Assembly (NCBI GenBank): GCA_030528055.1
Contig: JAUMZQ010000001.1
Coordinates: forward strand, 124,001 to 188,000
Source of the DNA: Streptococcus sp.
Lineage (GTDB): Bacteria; Bacillota; Bacilli; Lactobacillales; Streptococcaceae
Direction of reading: 5' to 3'
DNA length: 64,000 bases
Within the stretch, counting starts at the first letter, position 1. Every line of letters starts with the position of its first letter. The notes under the pieces are model-generated. The model made no database searches. It was not told the origin of the DNA and worked only from the letters and a program-made list of their open reading frames with translations. Below, in pieces: positions 47,509-56,091 of this stretch. A program made the position numbers and the translations under genes.

Positions 47509-47558
47509 ATTTTGAAGTTTGATTTTATCACTTGTTTAGTGTAAAGTGTTAGTAGAAT

Positions 47559-47586
47559 TTGTCAATGAAATTTTTAAAATAATAAT
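47559..47586 (+). promoter_or_regulatory. Probable promoter of the two-component/ABC operon
   Basis: TTGTCA (47559-47564) and AATAAT (47581-47586) have a 16-nt spacer. It is the best candidate upstream of the response regulator gene. Confidence 0.4.
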
Positions 47587-47644
47587 TTTTTAACGGATTT
47601 TTTGTTAGTACAAGCTGTAGAAACTGACTAGGTGGGAGAATGGT

Positions 47645-48334
47645 ATGCTATTTGATTGTTTGATTATAGATGATGAAAAAATGTTGGCAGATAATACTTG
47701 CGAATATTTTAATATGTTTGAAGTAAAAAGTAAGGCTGTTTATAGTAAAAAAGAAGCCTTGGAATTTTTTGATGAACATGAAGCACGACTAGTCTTATTA
47801 GACATCAATTTAGGTGACGGAAGTGGTTTTGAACTGTGTAAGCAGATACGGGAGACAATGAATATTCCTATTTTATTTATTTCAAGTAGAAATACAGATG
47901 ATGATAAAATTATTGCTTTAAATATCGGTGGTGATGATTATATCGAAAAACCTTGTTCGTTAGGTGTTTTGTTTGCCAAAGTAAAAGTCATGTTGAATCG
48001 ATTCGGTAAGGTAGAAAAACAAATTGATTATTATGATGATGGTTATCTTCGGATTGATTTTAAAAACAAGCTGGTTTTTATTAATGAGGAGGATAGGAAG
48101 CTAACGAGCATGGAATTTAAGTTGTTAGCCTATTTGGTGGAAAACAGCAATCGCTTGATTACGAAACAAGAAATTTTTGACAATATTTGGAATGATCGGT
48201 TTACCACAGATGGAACGCTTAATGTCCATATCCGAAAAATTCGCGAGGTGATAGAAGAAAATTCTAAACAACCTCAGTACATTGTCACAATATGGAAAGA
48301 AGGCTATAAATTCGTCAAAAGAGAGGATTGGTAG
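47645..48334 (+). CDS. Response regulator, OmpR family
   Basis: A 229-residue regulator. The receiver domain has acidic residues IIDDEK (about 7-12), phospho-acceptor Asp53 in LVLLDINLGDG, Ser/Thr in LFISSR and the lysine in DDYIEKPC. The C-terminal winged helix contains LTSMEFKLLAYLVENSNRL and TLNVHIRKIREV and ends EGYKFV. It stops directly before the kinase start (spacing 0). It probably controls its own operon, including the ABC transporter. Confidence 0.92.
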   Translation: MLFDCLIIDDEKMLADNTCEYFNMFEVKSKAVYSKKEALEFFDEHEARLVLLDINLGDGSGFELCKQIRETMNIPILFISSRNTDDDKIIALNIGGDDYIEKPCSLGVLFAKVKVMLNRFGKVEKQIDYYDDGYLRIDFKNKLVFINEEDRKLTSMEFKLLAYLVENSNRLITKQEIFDNIWNDRFTTDGTLNVHIRKIREVIEENSKQPQYIVTIWKEGYKFVKREDW

Positions 48335-49585
48335 ATGAAAAAAGCATCCTTTATAACAGTTATGATTGTGACATTTTGCATTGAAGTGCTTCTTTGTTTA
48401 TTTATTGTCAGTAAAATAAACTACACAAGTCAAGATTCGGTCGCAATTAATGCTGTTGTTCATTCGATTGAAGAAAATTTTTCCGATTCTTCAAAATATG
48501 ACAACAGTCTTTCTTATGTGGTGATAGATAATGAAGGTAAAGTTGTTTATAAAAATAAAAAAGAAATATCTGATAGCATTGTCAAAGCCATAAAGCATCG
48601 GGATACTATTTTAGATATTACGGTTAATCATGAAATAGTTGGCAAAATTATTTTTTATAATGATACTTTTGCTCAAGTCACAGCTTCTAAACAGAAAATA
48701 ATTGTTGCTATTTTAAGTATCTTAGGAACTCAATTTATCTGTATTTTCTTCTATTTCTTTTATTTAAAGAAATCAATCATAGAACCCTTTAAAAAATTAA
48801 ATGATTTTGCTTTGAGAGTAGCGGAAGGTAACTTAGATCTTCCGTTAAAAATGGATAAAAAGCATATTTTTGGCAATTTTACAGAAGCCTTTGACTTGAT
48901 GAGAACGGAACTAAAAAAATCAAAAATAGCAGAACAAAAAGCTAATTCGGAGAAAAAAGAGGTCATTGCCCAACTATCACATGATATTAAAACTCCGATT
49001 GCTTCAATCAAATCAACTTCGGAGTTAGGGGGTGAATTATCAAAAGAAAAAAGAAGCAAGGAGCTGTTTTATCAGATTAATCTAAAATCAGATCAGCTTA
49101 CTATTTTGACAGATAATCTTTTTCATTCTAGCATTGAAGAAACTACCAACATTGAAGTGCATCCATCGGTTTATTCTTCGGAGATACTGTATGAATTGCT
49201 AAAACAAGCAGATTTTTTAGGAAAAACATCAGATTTTACCATACCAACCTGTCAAGTTTATCTAGATAAATTAAGACTACAACAAGTTTTTGACAATGTA
49301 TTGATGAATTCATATAAGTATGCTGACACCATGATTACTGTTGAATCTTATGTGCAAGATGAATATTTGGTAGTAAACATAACAGACTTTGGAAAAGGTG
49401 TGCCTGATATGGAACTTCCTTTATTAAAAGAAAAGTACAAAAGAGGGAGCAATGCTAAAAGTAAGGAAGGAGCTGGTTTGGGTCTTTATTTAACCAATTT
49501 CTTTCTTGAGAAGATGGAAGGAAAGCTTTCTCTAGCGAATACTTCGTCTGGTTTTTCTGTTTGTATTTATTTAAGAACTATTTAA
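48335..49585 (+). CDS. Sensor histidine kinase
   Basis: A 416-residue membrane kinase. A first membrane helix (about residues 7-26) is followed by an extracellular PAS-like region of roughly 95 residues (about 27-120), a second helix (about 122-146) and a HAMP-like linker. The phospho-accepting His216 lies in QLSHDIKTPIAS. The ATPase shows NVLMNSYKYA, DFGKGVP and GAGLGLYL. Unlike the short intramembrane-sensing BceS kinases, it has a true extracellular domain, so it may sense a ligand directly. Confidence 0.9.
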   Translation: MKKASFITVMIVTFCIEVLLCLFIVSKINYTSQDSVAINAVVHSIEENFSDSSKYDNSLSYVVIDNEGKVVYKNKKEISDSIVKAIKHRDTILDITVNHEIVGKIIFYNDTFAQVTASKQKIIVAILSILGTQFICIFFYFFYLKKSIIEPFKKLNDFALRVAEGNLDLPLKMDKKHIFGNFTEAFDLMRTELKKSKIAEQKANSEKKEVIAQLSHDIKTPIASIKSTSELGGELSKEKRSKELFYQINLKSDQLTILTDNLFHSSIEETTNIEVHPSVYSSEILYELLKQADFLGKTSDFTIPTCQVYLDKLRLQQVFDNVLMNSYKYADTMITVESYVQDEYLVVNITDFGKGVPDMELPLLKEKYKRGSNAKSKEGAGLGLYLTNFFLEKMEGKLSLANTSSGFSVCIYLRTI

Positions 49586-49645
49586 GAGTTTTTTAAATAC
49601 AATTAAGAATTGAAAAGGTAGCATAGATGATAAGGAGGGAAGACG

Positions 49646-50401
49646 ATGAATACAATCATGAATACTAAAAAATTATGTAAGACCTTTTCAAATGCAGGAC
49701 TCCAACAACATGTACTAAAAAATATAGACTTAGAAATTAATGATGGAGAGTTCACTGTTATCATGGGGGCAAGTGGTGCTGGGAAGTCAACTTTATTATA
49801 TGCTTTGTCAGGTATGGATAAACCAACTCTTGGTAATATTTATTTTCAAGGAACTGATATTACCAAATTGAGTATTGACGAACTGGCTGTATTTCGTAGG
49901 AAGCATTGTGGTTTTGTCTTTCAGCAAATTTATTTGGTTGACTCTATGAGCGTCCTAGACAATGTGTTGGCAGCGGGACTTTTGGTAGAAAAGAACAAGA
50001 AAAAATTAGTTGAAAAAGCTAAAGATATCCTATTAGCAGTGGATATTGATGAGTCAATATGGGACAAATTTCCGACACAAATTTCAGGTGGTGAAGCTCA
50101 ACGTGTAGGGATAGCAAGAGCTCTCATTAATCATCCAAAACTTGTTTTTGCTGATGAGCCAACGGGTGCTTTAAATTCTAAAACTGGTAAAGATGTACTA
50201 GATACTCTGACTCATTTTAACAAGGAAGGGCAATCTATTGTCATGGTGACGCATGATATAGTGAGTGCTAGAAGAGGCAGTAGAATTATTTATGTAAAAG
50301 ACGGTGAAATCGCTGGTGAGTGTAAATTAGGAAAATACATTCAAGACGATGTAGAACGCCATCAAAGATTAAATGATTTTCTTATTTCTATGGGGTGGTA
50401 A
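49646..50401 (+). CDS. ABC transporter ATP-binding protein (MacB/LolD type)
   Basis: A 251-residue ATPase with Walker A GASGAGKST (about residues 39-47), the Q-loop FVFQQIYLVDSM, the signature QISGGEAQRVGIARAL and Walker B LVFADEPTGAL. It drives the FtsX-type permease encoded next. AAGGAGG precedes ATG 49646. Such MacB/BceA-like units export or remove peptide antibiotics from the membrane; the substrate is unknown here. Confidence 0.92.
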   Translation: MNTIMNTKKLCKTFSNAGLQQHVLKNIDLEINDGEFTVIMGASGAGKSTLLYALSGMDKPTLGNIYFQGTDITKLSIDELAVFRRKHCGFVFQQIYLVDSMSVLDNVLAAGLLVEKNKKKLVEKAKDILLAVDIDESIWDKFPTQISGGEAQRVGIARALINHPKLVFADEPTGALNSKTGKDVLDTLTHFNKEGQSIVMVTHDIVSARRGSRIIYVKDGEIAGECKLGKYIQDDVERHQRLNDFLISMGW

Positions 50402-50403
50402 GT

Positions 50404-52758
50404 ATGAAAAAAGAATTATTATTTACAGCTTCAAATTTTAGAAAAAACAAGGGAACCTCTATCGGACTATTTTTTCTAATGTTAGTGTTATCTGCTCTAA
50501 TCGGAATTTCATTTCTTTTATTTTTTGATATTTATCCCATTGCTCAAAAAGAAGCAAACAGATTAGACGCTGGTGACGGCTATATATGGCTTAGCAATTA
50601 TAAAGACGAAATTGATGATACTAACTTTAAAGAGTTATTTGATAAAAATGTAGCAAAATATGATACACAGGATTTACTAAGTTACACAAATATATCCATT
50701 CCATTTGGAGATGGTAGCGTTTCTCCGAATGTTTTGATAGATAATAGTCGTGCATTTCAAAAAAAGAGTAATCGTACAGAAATTGTTGTAGAAGATTCTA
50801 GTGTGACAGAAAATTATATCTATCTTCCTTATCAGTTTTATACTGGTGGCGGAATAAAGTTGGGAGACCGTTTTTCTTTTGATTTAAAGGGAAATAAACA
50901 ATCTTATACTGTTAAGGGATTTACGCTTTCTACTTATTATGGAACAAATAATAATGGTATTTTTGAATTTATAGTTGATGATACAAGCTACAAAGTTCTC
51001 AGCCAAAGAGATGAAAGTGCAAAATCTACTGTGATTAATTTTAAATTAAAGGATAGCGTCAAAATCAATAAATTTAAAATTCAAATTACAAACTTCTTTT
51101 TATCAAAAGATGTAAACAGCGTTGTCTCTGTTGTTTCATTAGATGAAGCATTGAAAGGAAAAAGCTTTTTAGCTCTAGTATTGCTCGTTTCATTCCTAGG
51201 AATGGCCATCATTCTTTTATTTGTTATTATGTTGATGTTGACGAATTCTGTTATCAATTATATCAATGAAAATATGAAAGTCATTGGAGCTATGAAAGCA
51301 ATGGGCTATACTAGCCGAAACATCATTTTGTCACTTTATCTATGGTTTGGAAGTTTAGCAGTCATTGGAGGTACCATTGGAGCAATTGCTTCTTACGCCT
51401 TAATGCCTTTTTTGACAAAGATTGTGGTGGGGCAGTTGGGGATTCCCTATACAGTTGCCTTTAGGATAGATTGTACGGTTGTGTCCATTGCCTTGGTTGT
51501 ATTATTTGTTCTTTTGATTACAGGATTTTCTGCAAAAAAGATTAAAAAAATTACACCGATCGTCGCTTTGCGTTCAGGTGTATCAAATCATAGTTTTAAG
51601 ATTAATCCAATTCACTTAAAAAATAGTATCTTTGGAGTCAATCTGAGTTTAGCATTGAAAACAATGTTTGTTAATTTTAAGCAAAATATTATCACCTTCT
51701 TTGTGATTGGATTCTTAATATTTAGCTGTGTTATATCGTTGATGTTGTACGAAAATCTAAATAGCCATCCCAAGGTTAATTTATTTACATTTGAGATTAG
51801 TGCTGGAACCATTGGCTTTGATTCTGCGACAAAAGAAGAAGCAAAAAAGTATCTTGAGGAGCGTAATGATACAAGTAATATTCGTAGAATGGTGACCTTG
51901 TATTTGACCTATAATAATGAAGATCGATTGGTTACCTGGGTGTTTGACGATGTCAATAAAATGAACAATAAAGAAATAGTTTATGATGGTAGACTACCAA
52001 AATATGAAAATGAAATAGCTCTCAGTGGAAAATTTGCAAAAGACTATGGTTTTCATGTTGGAGATGAAATAAAATTAGATTATGGTAAACAATCACACAC
52101 TTATATCATTACTGGTTTTATACAAACGTTAAATAACTACGGTCGTGAAGCTGTCATGAATGAATCTGCTGCAAACTATCTGACTGATTTAACAAATTCG
52201 TCAGTAACCCTATGGTTTGACAGTAAAGATAGTAATGCTTCTAGTTCACAAGTGATTTTGGACGATGTTACACAAAGATATGGAGAACATGTGCTATCCT
52301 CTTTGAATTTTTTTGAAATTCTAAAAGGACACCTAACTATTTTTAAATCAATCACTTCATTAATGATGTTATTAATTTATGGAATTTCAGCAATTGTTAT
52401 TGTATTGGTATTATACCTTTTAGTAAAATCATTGATATACAAAAAGAGGAAAGAATATGGTATCTATAAGGCGTTGGGATACACCTCAACTAATTTGATA
52501 TTCCAGACAACACTTAGTTTTATGCCACCAATTATATCGTCTGTTATTCTATTTTCTATAGTATCTTACTACATAGCTAATCCTTATCTCAATATCATGC
52601 TATCAACTTTTGGAGTGATGAGATCTTCCTTTGTCATTCCAGTAACAGGAGTAGTTATGATAGGAATAGGAATGATTGTGCTTAGTTTTATTTTCACATT
52701 ACTACAAGTGAGAAAAATTAAGAAAATTGAAGCATATCAAATGTTAATTGGAGAATAG
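50404..52758 (+). CDS. FtsX-family ABC transporter permease
   Basis: A 784-residue permease. One N-terminal membrane helix (about residues 15-38) is followed by a large extracellular domain (about 40-250) and three helices (about 255-390). A fourth helix (about 425-450), a second extracellular domain (about 455-645) and three C-terminal helices complete the duplicated MacB/FtsX plan of eight helices; BceB proteins have ten. The start is ATG 50404, with GGGGTGG 5 nt before; GTG 50395 is less likely. It overlaps nothing but follows the ATPase closely. A terminator and an insertion sequence follow. Confidence 0.88.
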   Translation: MKKELLFTASNFRKNKGTSIGLFFLMLVLSALIGISFLLFFDIYPIAQKEANRLDAGDGYIWLSNYKDEIDDTNFKELFDKNVAKYDTQDLLSYTNISIPFGDGSVSPNVLIDNSRAFQKKSNRTEIVVEDSSVTENYIYLPYQFYTGGGIKLGDRFSFDLKGNKQSYTVKGFTLSTYYGTNNNGIFEFIVDDTSYKVLSQRDESAKSTVINFKLKDSVKINKFKIQITNFFLSKDVNSVVSVVSLDEALKGKSFLALVLLVSFLGMAIILLFVIMLMLTNSVINYINENMKVIGAMKAMGYTSRNIILSLYLWFGSLAVIGGTIGAIASYALMPFLTKIVVGQLGIPYTVAFRIDCTVVSIALVVLFVLLITGFSAKKIKKITPIVALRSGVSNHSFKINPIHLKNSIFGVNLSLALKTMFVNFKQNIITFFVIGFLIFSCVISLMLYENLNSHPKVNLFTFEISAGTIGFDSATKEEAKKYLEERNDTSNIRRMVTLYLTYNNEDRLVTWVFDDVNKMNNKEIVYDGRLPKYENEIALSGKFAKDYGFHVGDEIKLDYGKQSHTYIITGFIQTLNNYGREAVMNESAANYLTDLTNSSVTLWFDSKDSNASSSQVILDDVTQRYGEHVLSSLNFFEILKGHLTIFKSITSLMMLLIYGISAIVIVLVLYLLVKSLIYKKRKEYGIYKALGYTSTNLIFQTTLSFMPPIISSVILFSIVSYYIANPYLNIMLSTFGVMRSSFVIPVTGVVMIGIGMIVLSFIFTLLQVRKIKKIEAYQMLIGE

Positions 52759-52773
52759 AAATATTGAACTTAA

Positions 52774-52806
52774 CAAGTAAACAAGCAAGTTGTTTACTTG
52801 TTTTTT
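52774..52806 (+). terminator. Terminator of the ABC transporter operon (target of the IS)
   Basis: CAAGTAAACAA (52774-52784) and TTGTTTACTTG (52790-52800) form an 11-bp stem followed by six T. The ISL3 element begins 2 nt later, and its 8-bp target is the last stem base plus the T-run plus one C. Confidence 0.85.
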
Positions 52807-52807
52807 C
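52800..52807 (+). repeat. Left target-site duplication of the IS
   Basis: GTTTTTTC, identical to 54217-54224 at the other end of the element. Eight bp is the usual duplication for the ISL3 family. Confidence 0.9.
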
Positions 52808-54216
52808 GGCTCTATGTCAACTGTAGTGGGTGACCTATAACTAAGCACGAGAGGAGACGAAATTCGTCTTCTCTTTTTTGATGTTCAAAGCGATGTAGAT
52901 ACGTTGTTTAAAGTTTTCAAAGTTCCGATAACCAAAGGCATTGCGTTTGATGTCTTTGATGAGTTTGTTTGTCGCCTCAAGCTTAGCGTTAGAATAGGGG
53001 AGTTCAATGGCATTAGTGACGTAGGTTTTATAACGTATAAAGGTATTTAACGTCGTTTTAAAGGTATGATTGAGATAAGGTAGTTCATCCTGTATTAAGT
53101 TAAAGAAATACTTAGCATTCTTCTCTTGCAAGTGAAAAAGCAAGAGTTGATAGAGGTCGTAGTAAGTTTTTAATTCAGGGACCAGTTTAAAGATTTTAGA
53201 CAGACATTCTCTAGATGTGATGGTTTCTCTGAAAGTTCTAGAGTAGAAGGTGTTCAAAGATAGTTTTCGACTATCCTTCTGAATGAGTTTCCAATAGTAT
53301 TTAAGAGCACGATATTCAAGGGACTTCTTAGGAAATTGTTTCATGATTTGGATTCTAGTTTTACTAAGAGCCCTGTTCATATGTTGGACAATATGGAAAC
53401 GATCCAGAACAATTTTAGCTTTAGGGAAAAGGATTTTGATGATGGGAATATAGCTTCCAGACATGTCAACAGTCACCACTTTAACCCTATTTCTGGCTTC
53501 TTTGGAATATTTAAAGAAATAATTTCGAATGGTTGTTTGACGTCTATTATTGAGAATGGTAATGATTTTTTTAGTCTTGAAATCCTGAGCGATAAAAGCT
53601 AGCTTTCCCTTTTGGTAAGAAAATTCATCCCATGAGAGCACCTCAGGCAAGGTGTTATAAAGCTCTTTAGCTTGAAACTCTTTTAGTTTTCGATAGACTG
53701 TAGAGGTTGAGATAGCGAGTTTAGAGGCGATATGGGTCAGAGACTCCCTGCCAAGCAAGAGGTGAGCAATCTTTTGTCTAACAAGTTCAGAGATTTGACA
53801 ATTTTTCTTAACGAGGTTAGTTTCAGAAATGGTGACTTTATGACAGGATTTACACTGAAACCGTCTCTTTTTTAAGCGAATAAGACTAGGCAGACCAGCA
53901 ATTTCAATAAAAGGGATTTTAGAAGGTTTTTGGAAATCATATTTGATTTGTTTTCCTGTGCAGTGTTTACACATAGGAGGCTGGTAGTCTAGTGTAGCCA
54001 TAAGCTCAATATGAGTTTCGTGCCTCCAAGCATTGTTTATGGTGATATTTTTGTCTTTCATTCCGATGAGTAGTGTGGTATGATGAATATGTTCCATAAG
54101 ATTCTTTCTAATGATGGTTTGGCGCTTTTCATTATAAGTCTTATGGGACTTTTTGTGTACTCAAAAAGCTCCATAAAATCCAGAGTGGTTTTACCCACTA
54201 CAGATATTATAGAGCC
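52808..54216 (-). mobile_element. ISL3-family insertion sequence, complete (1409 bp)
   Basis: The element is bounded by 24-bp imperfect inverted repeats: left 52808-52831 starting GGCTCTAT and ending CTGTAGTGGGT, right 54193-54216 reading the same on the minus strand, with differences only in the middle five bases. It carries one intact transposase gene and is flanked by a perfect 8-bp duplication GTTTTTTC. Size and ends resemble IS1167-like elements of streptococci. It appears intact and possibly active. Confidence 0.93.
52841..54097 (-). CDS. ISL3-family transposase
   Basis: A 418-residue transposase. An N-terminal zinc-finger-like region has CKHC and CKSC pairs (about residues 40-85), followed by a helix-turn-helix (HIASKLAISTSTVYRKL). 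The DDE catalytic domain contains SWDEFSY, VTVDMSGSYIPI and a C-terminal NAKLEATNKLIKDIKRNAFGY holding the last acidic residue. The frame is uninterrupted. It occupies nearly the whole element. Confidence 0.94.
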   Translation of the reverse strand: MEHIHHTTLLIGMKDKNITINNAWRHETHIELMATLDYQPPMCKHCTGKQIKYDFQKPSKIPFIEIAGLPSLIRLKKRRFQCKSCHKVTISETNLVKKNCQISELVRQKIAHLLLGRESLTHIASKLAISTSTVYRKLKEFQAKELYNTLPEVLSWDEFSYQKGKLAFIAQDFKTKKIITILNNRRQTTIRNYFFKYSKEARNRVKVVTVDMSGSYIPIIKILFPKAKIVLDRFHIVQHMNRALSKTRIQIMKQFPKKSLEYRALKYYWKLIQKDSRKLSLNTFYSRTFRETITSRECLSKIFKLVPELKTYYDLYQLLLFHLQEKNAKYFFNLIQDELPYLNHTFKTTLNTFIRYKTYVTNAIELPYSNAKLEATNKLIKDIKRNAFGYRNFENFKQRIYIALNIKKEKTNFVSSRA

Positions 54217-54224
54217 GTTTTTTC
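54217..54224 (+). repeat. Right target-site duplication of the IS
   Basis: GTTTTTTC, identical to 52800-52807. Confidence 0.9.
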
Positions 54225-54480
54225 TTATTGAAAACCGATTGAAGTTGTCAGGTAAATTGTAGGTAGATGTTGTGATTAAAAAAGCATATATAAATTGGAG
54301 TTTATGTGTTATAATAATTTTTGAAGTTATTTTAGATTAAAGATTTTTAATAAAACAAGTAGTGAGAGTATCAGATTACAACTTGCTTAGAAAATTATTT
54401 GGATAAAATCGAAATAACTGACACATTTTTGTATGAAATACTAGAAAAATTATGGAAAATAATTTCTATAATGTACGAAA

Positions 54481-55002
54481 ATGAATGAACAGATAATTAA
54501 AAATGTAAGGAGCGGTTTACGGTATATGAAAGAAAAAATAAAAGAAAAAGAAGCTTTAGTTGTCAAGACTAATATCATTGTCTTTTTCGTACCAATAATA
54601 CTATTTTTCCCATTTTTGTTTATAAGTTTAATGATGATTGTTGTAGCTTTTGAATATCCTTTGGTTTTAATTGCACCATTACCGATGGCTTTAATGCTAA
54701 CATGCCTCGGTTTTCTGAATTTATTAAATTTATTTCAATTTGGACTGAAAAAAATGATAATTGGTTCGGAACATCTCATTTATTTTCAGTGGAAAATAAA
54801 AAAAACTTCATGGGGAGATATAAAGGATATACAATTAAAAAAATTCTTTCGTGAAGAATTTATTCGTTTTATTCTCAAAAATGGAAAATCTATCGATATT
54901 CCCTTAAAAAGTTTACAATTAAATATTTCGTCAGATTATATTTATGAAACAGCAGTTAAAAAATGGCAGAATTTTATTGAGAATAAGAATACTAAGGAAT
55001 GA
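54481..55002 (+). CDS. Uncharacterised two-helix membrane protein
   Basis: A 173-residue protein I do not recognise. A charged N-terminus with an amphipathic KEKIKEKEA stretch is followed by two long hydrophobic segments (about residues 30-57 and 59-85). The rest is a soluble domain (KKMIIGSEHLIYFQWKIKKTSWGDI...) that looks like a small bacterial PH-like fold. TATAAT at 54467-54472 lies only 8 nt before the ATG, and no good ribosome site is seen. The stop overlaps a following 19-codon frame as ATGA. Its place beside repeated tails suggests a variable membrane or immunity-type family. Confidence 0.55.
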   Translation: MNEQIIKNVRSGLRYMKEKIKEKEALVVKTNIIVFFVPIILFFPFLFISLMMIVVAFEYPLVLIAPLPMALMLTCLGFLNLLNLFQFGLKKMIIGSEHLIYFQWKIKKTSWGDIKDIQLKKFFREEFIRFILKNGKSIDIPLKSLQLNISSDYIYETAVKKWQNFIENKNTKE

Positions 55003-55058
55003 AAGACGAAAAATATTTTAATAAATACATCAAAGGAACAGATAGGGAAGAAAAATGA
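54999..55058 (+). pseudogene. 19-codon remnant with the duplicated tail
   Basis: A frame opening at the ATGA overlap of the previous gene encodes MKDEKYFNKYIKGTDREEK and stops in another ATGA with the next small frame. Residues EKYFNKYIKGTDREEK are identical to the tail of the 55168 protein. It is most likely the last part of a lost paralogue. Confidence 0.5.
55008..55056 (+). repeat. 49-bp direct repeat, copy 1
   Basis: Matches 55846-55894 at 47 of 49 positions. It codes for the EKYFNKYIKGTDREEK tail in a small remnant frame. Confidence 0.9.
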
Positions 55059-55159
55059 AAAAACTAACATTTGAAGAATCATTGGATTTGTTTGATAATT
55101 CCCTTGCTATAGAATATAAGGAATGGATAGATGAACAAAAAGGAAAAGAAAAAAAGTAG
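55055..55159 (+). CDS. 34-residue charged small protein
   Basis: ATG 55055 overlaps the stop of the preceding remnant (ATGA), and the frame ends at TAG 55157-55159. The product MKKLTFEESLDLFDNSLA... is soluble and highly charged, ending KEKK. It is followed 8 nt later by the GTG of the membrane protein gene. AGGGAAG lies upstream as a ribosome site. The function is unknown; chained overlaps suggest translation with its neighbours. Confidence 0.4.
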   Translation: MKKLTFEESLDLFDNSLAIEYKEWIDEQKGKEKK

Positions 55160-55167
55160 GAATTTTA

Positions 55168-55902
55168 GTGCATCTCTTTCTAATATTAATACTGTTTTTC
55201 TTAGGTTTAACAACTCCTTTACTTAATACTCTAACACCAAGTTCAGATTCCATTTTTAGTGGAACTTATGAGAGAATTGTCTTTGTCTCGTTTTTATTCT
55301 ACTATGTATCGTTCGGAATATGGTTCATTTTAGTTTATGGGATAGGCATGAATATTTCAGAGAATTATCTTAATTTTTATAGAATACAATTTAATATATT
55401 GGTATCTGCATTTTGGATGACTATATTGATGAATTTAACCTTAGCTAACTTAATAAGTGGGGTAGTTCCAAGTTTTGTGTGTTATTTGGTGTTGTTTTTC
55501 AATACCTCTTTCTTTATATTCGCGTATATTTTCAAAGCTAAAAATATGTTGAAACAAGAAAAAAATAGGAGAGAAAGAAAAAAAGTTCAAATTTCTTTTA
55601 AAAATTTGATAGCTATAGGTGCTATAATAATCATAAGTTATAATGTTATAAAATTCATTAACCCAAGATTCTTTAAAGTAACAGATTATATTGGATTTAT
55701 GTTGATGGCTGAACCTTTTTATATCCTTGTAGTGTTATTTCAAACATATTTCTTATTTCCATGTATTATACAGGGGTATTATCTACATAAATATTCAGAA
55801 GAATATCGCGATTTAGAAGGAAAAACGCAACTAGAGTGGTACGGTGAAAAATATTTCAATAAATACATCAAAGGAACAGATAGGGAAGAGAAAATATCGT
55901 AA
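55168..55902 (+). CDS. Uncharacterised polytopic membrane protein
   Basis: A 244-residue protein I do not recognise, with about six hydrophobic segments (residues about 2-20, 33-57, 73-95, 98-122, 145-165 and 175-210). A charged cytoplasmic C-terminus ends in EWYGEKYFNKYIKGTDREEKIS. The start is GTG 55168 with AGGA 7 nt before. Its tail is repeated at 55008-55056, and a weaker copy of the tail region follows its stop. Size and layout recall bacteriocin-immunity or exporter-type membrane proteins, but nothing specific supports this. Confidence 0.5.
   Translation: MHLFLILILFFLGLTTPLLNTLTPSSDSIFSGTYERIVFVSFLFYYVSFGIWFILVYGIGMNISENYLNFYRIQFNILVSAFWMTILMNLTLANLISGVVPSFVCYLVLFFNTSFFIFAYIFKAKNMLKQEKNRRERKKVQISFKNLIAIGAIIIISYNVIKFINPRFFKVTDYIGFMLMAEPFYILVVLFQTYFLFPCIIQGYYLHKYSEEYRDLEGKTQLEWYGEKYFNKYIKGTDREEKIS
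55846..55894 (+). repeat. 49-bp direct repeat, copy 2
   Basis: The second copy of 55008-55056 (47/49 identical), here forming the end of the 55168 membrane protein gene. The copies are 838 bp apart. Confidence 0.9.
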
Positions 55903-55921
55903 TCTAAATAAATTAGTTTAT

Positions 55922-55981
55922 GTTGTTGAAAAATACCGAGAAGAAAAAATAGAATGGAGAGGACAAGGTATTATAGAGTAG
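55922..55981 (+). pseudogene. Start-less fragment resembling the repeated tail region
   Basis: A frame with no start codon reads VVEKYREEKIEWRGQGIIE and stops at 55979-55981. It resembles the EEYRDLEG...LEWYGEKY part of the 55168 protein, so it may be a remnant of another paralogue. The similarity is short. Confidence 0.3.
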
Positions 55982-56091
55982 GGGCGCAATGGGATTTATT
56001 AATGAATCTATGTTTGTGTGCTTATTTTCATTTTTTCATTATTTTGTTAGAATGGTAAAAAGAAATTGAATAATTGGAAAAGGAGAAAATG

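Noticed and set aside
54467..54481. A fifth leaderless gene at 54481
   Set aside because: The gap from TATAAT to ATG is 8 nt rather than 6 and the -35 is poor; it may be nearly leaderless, but it was left out of the set.
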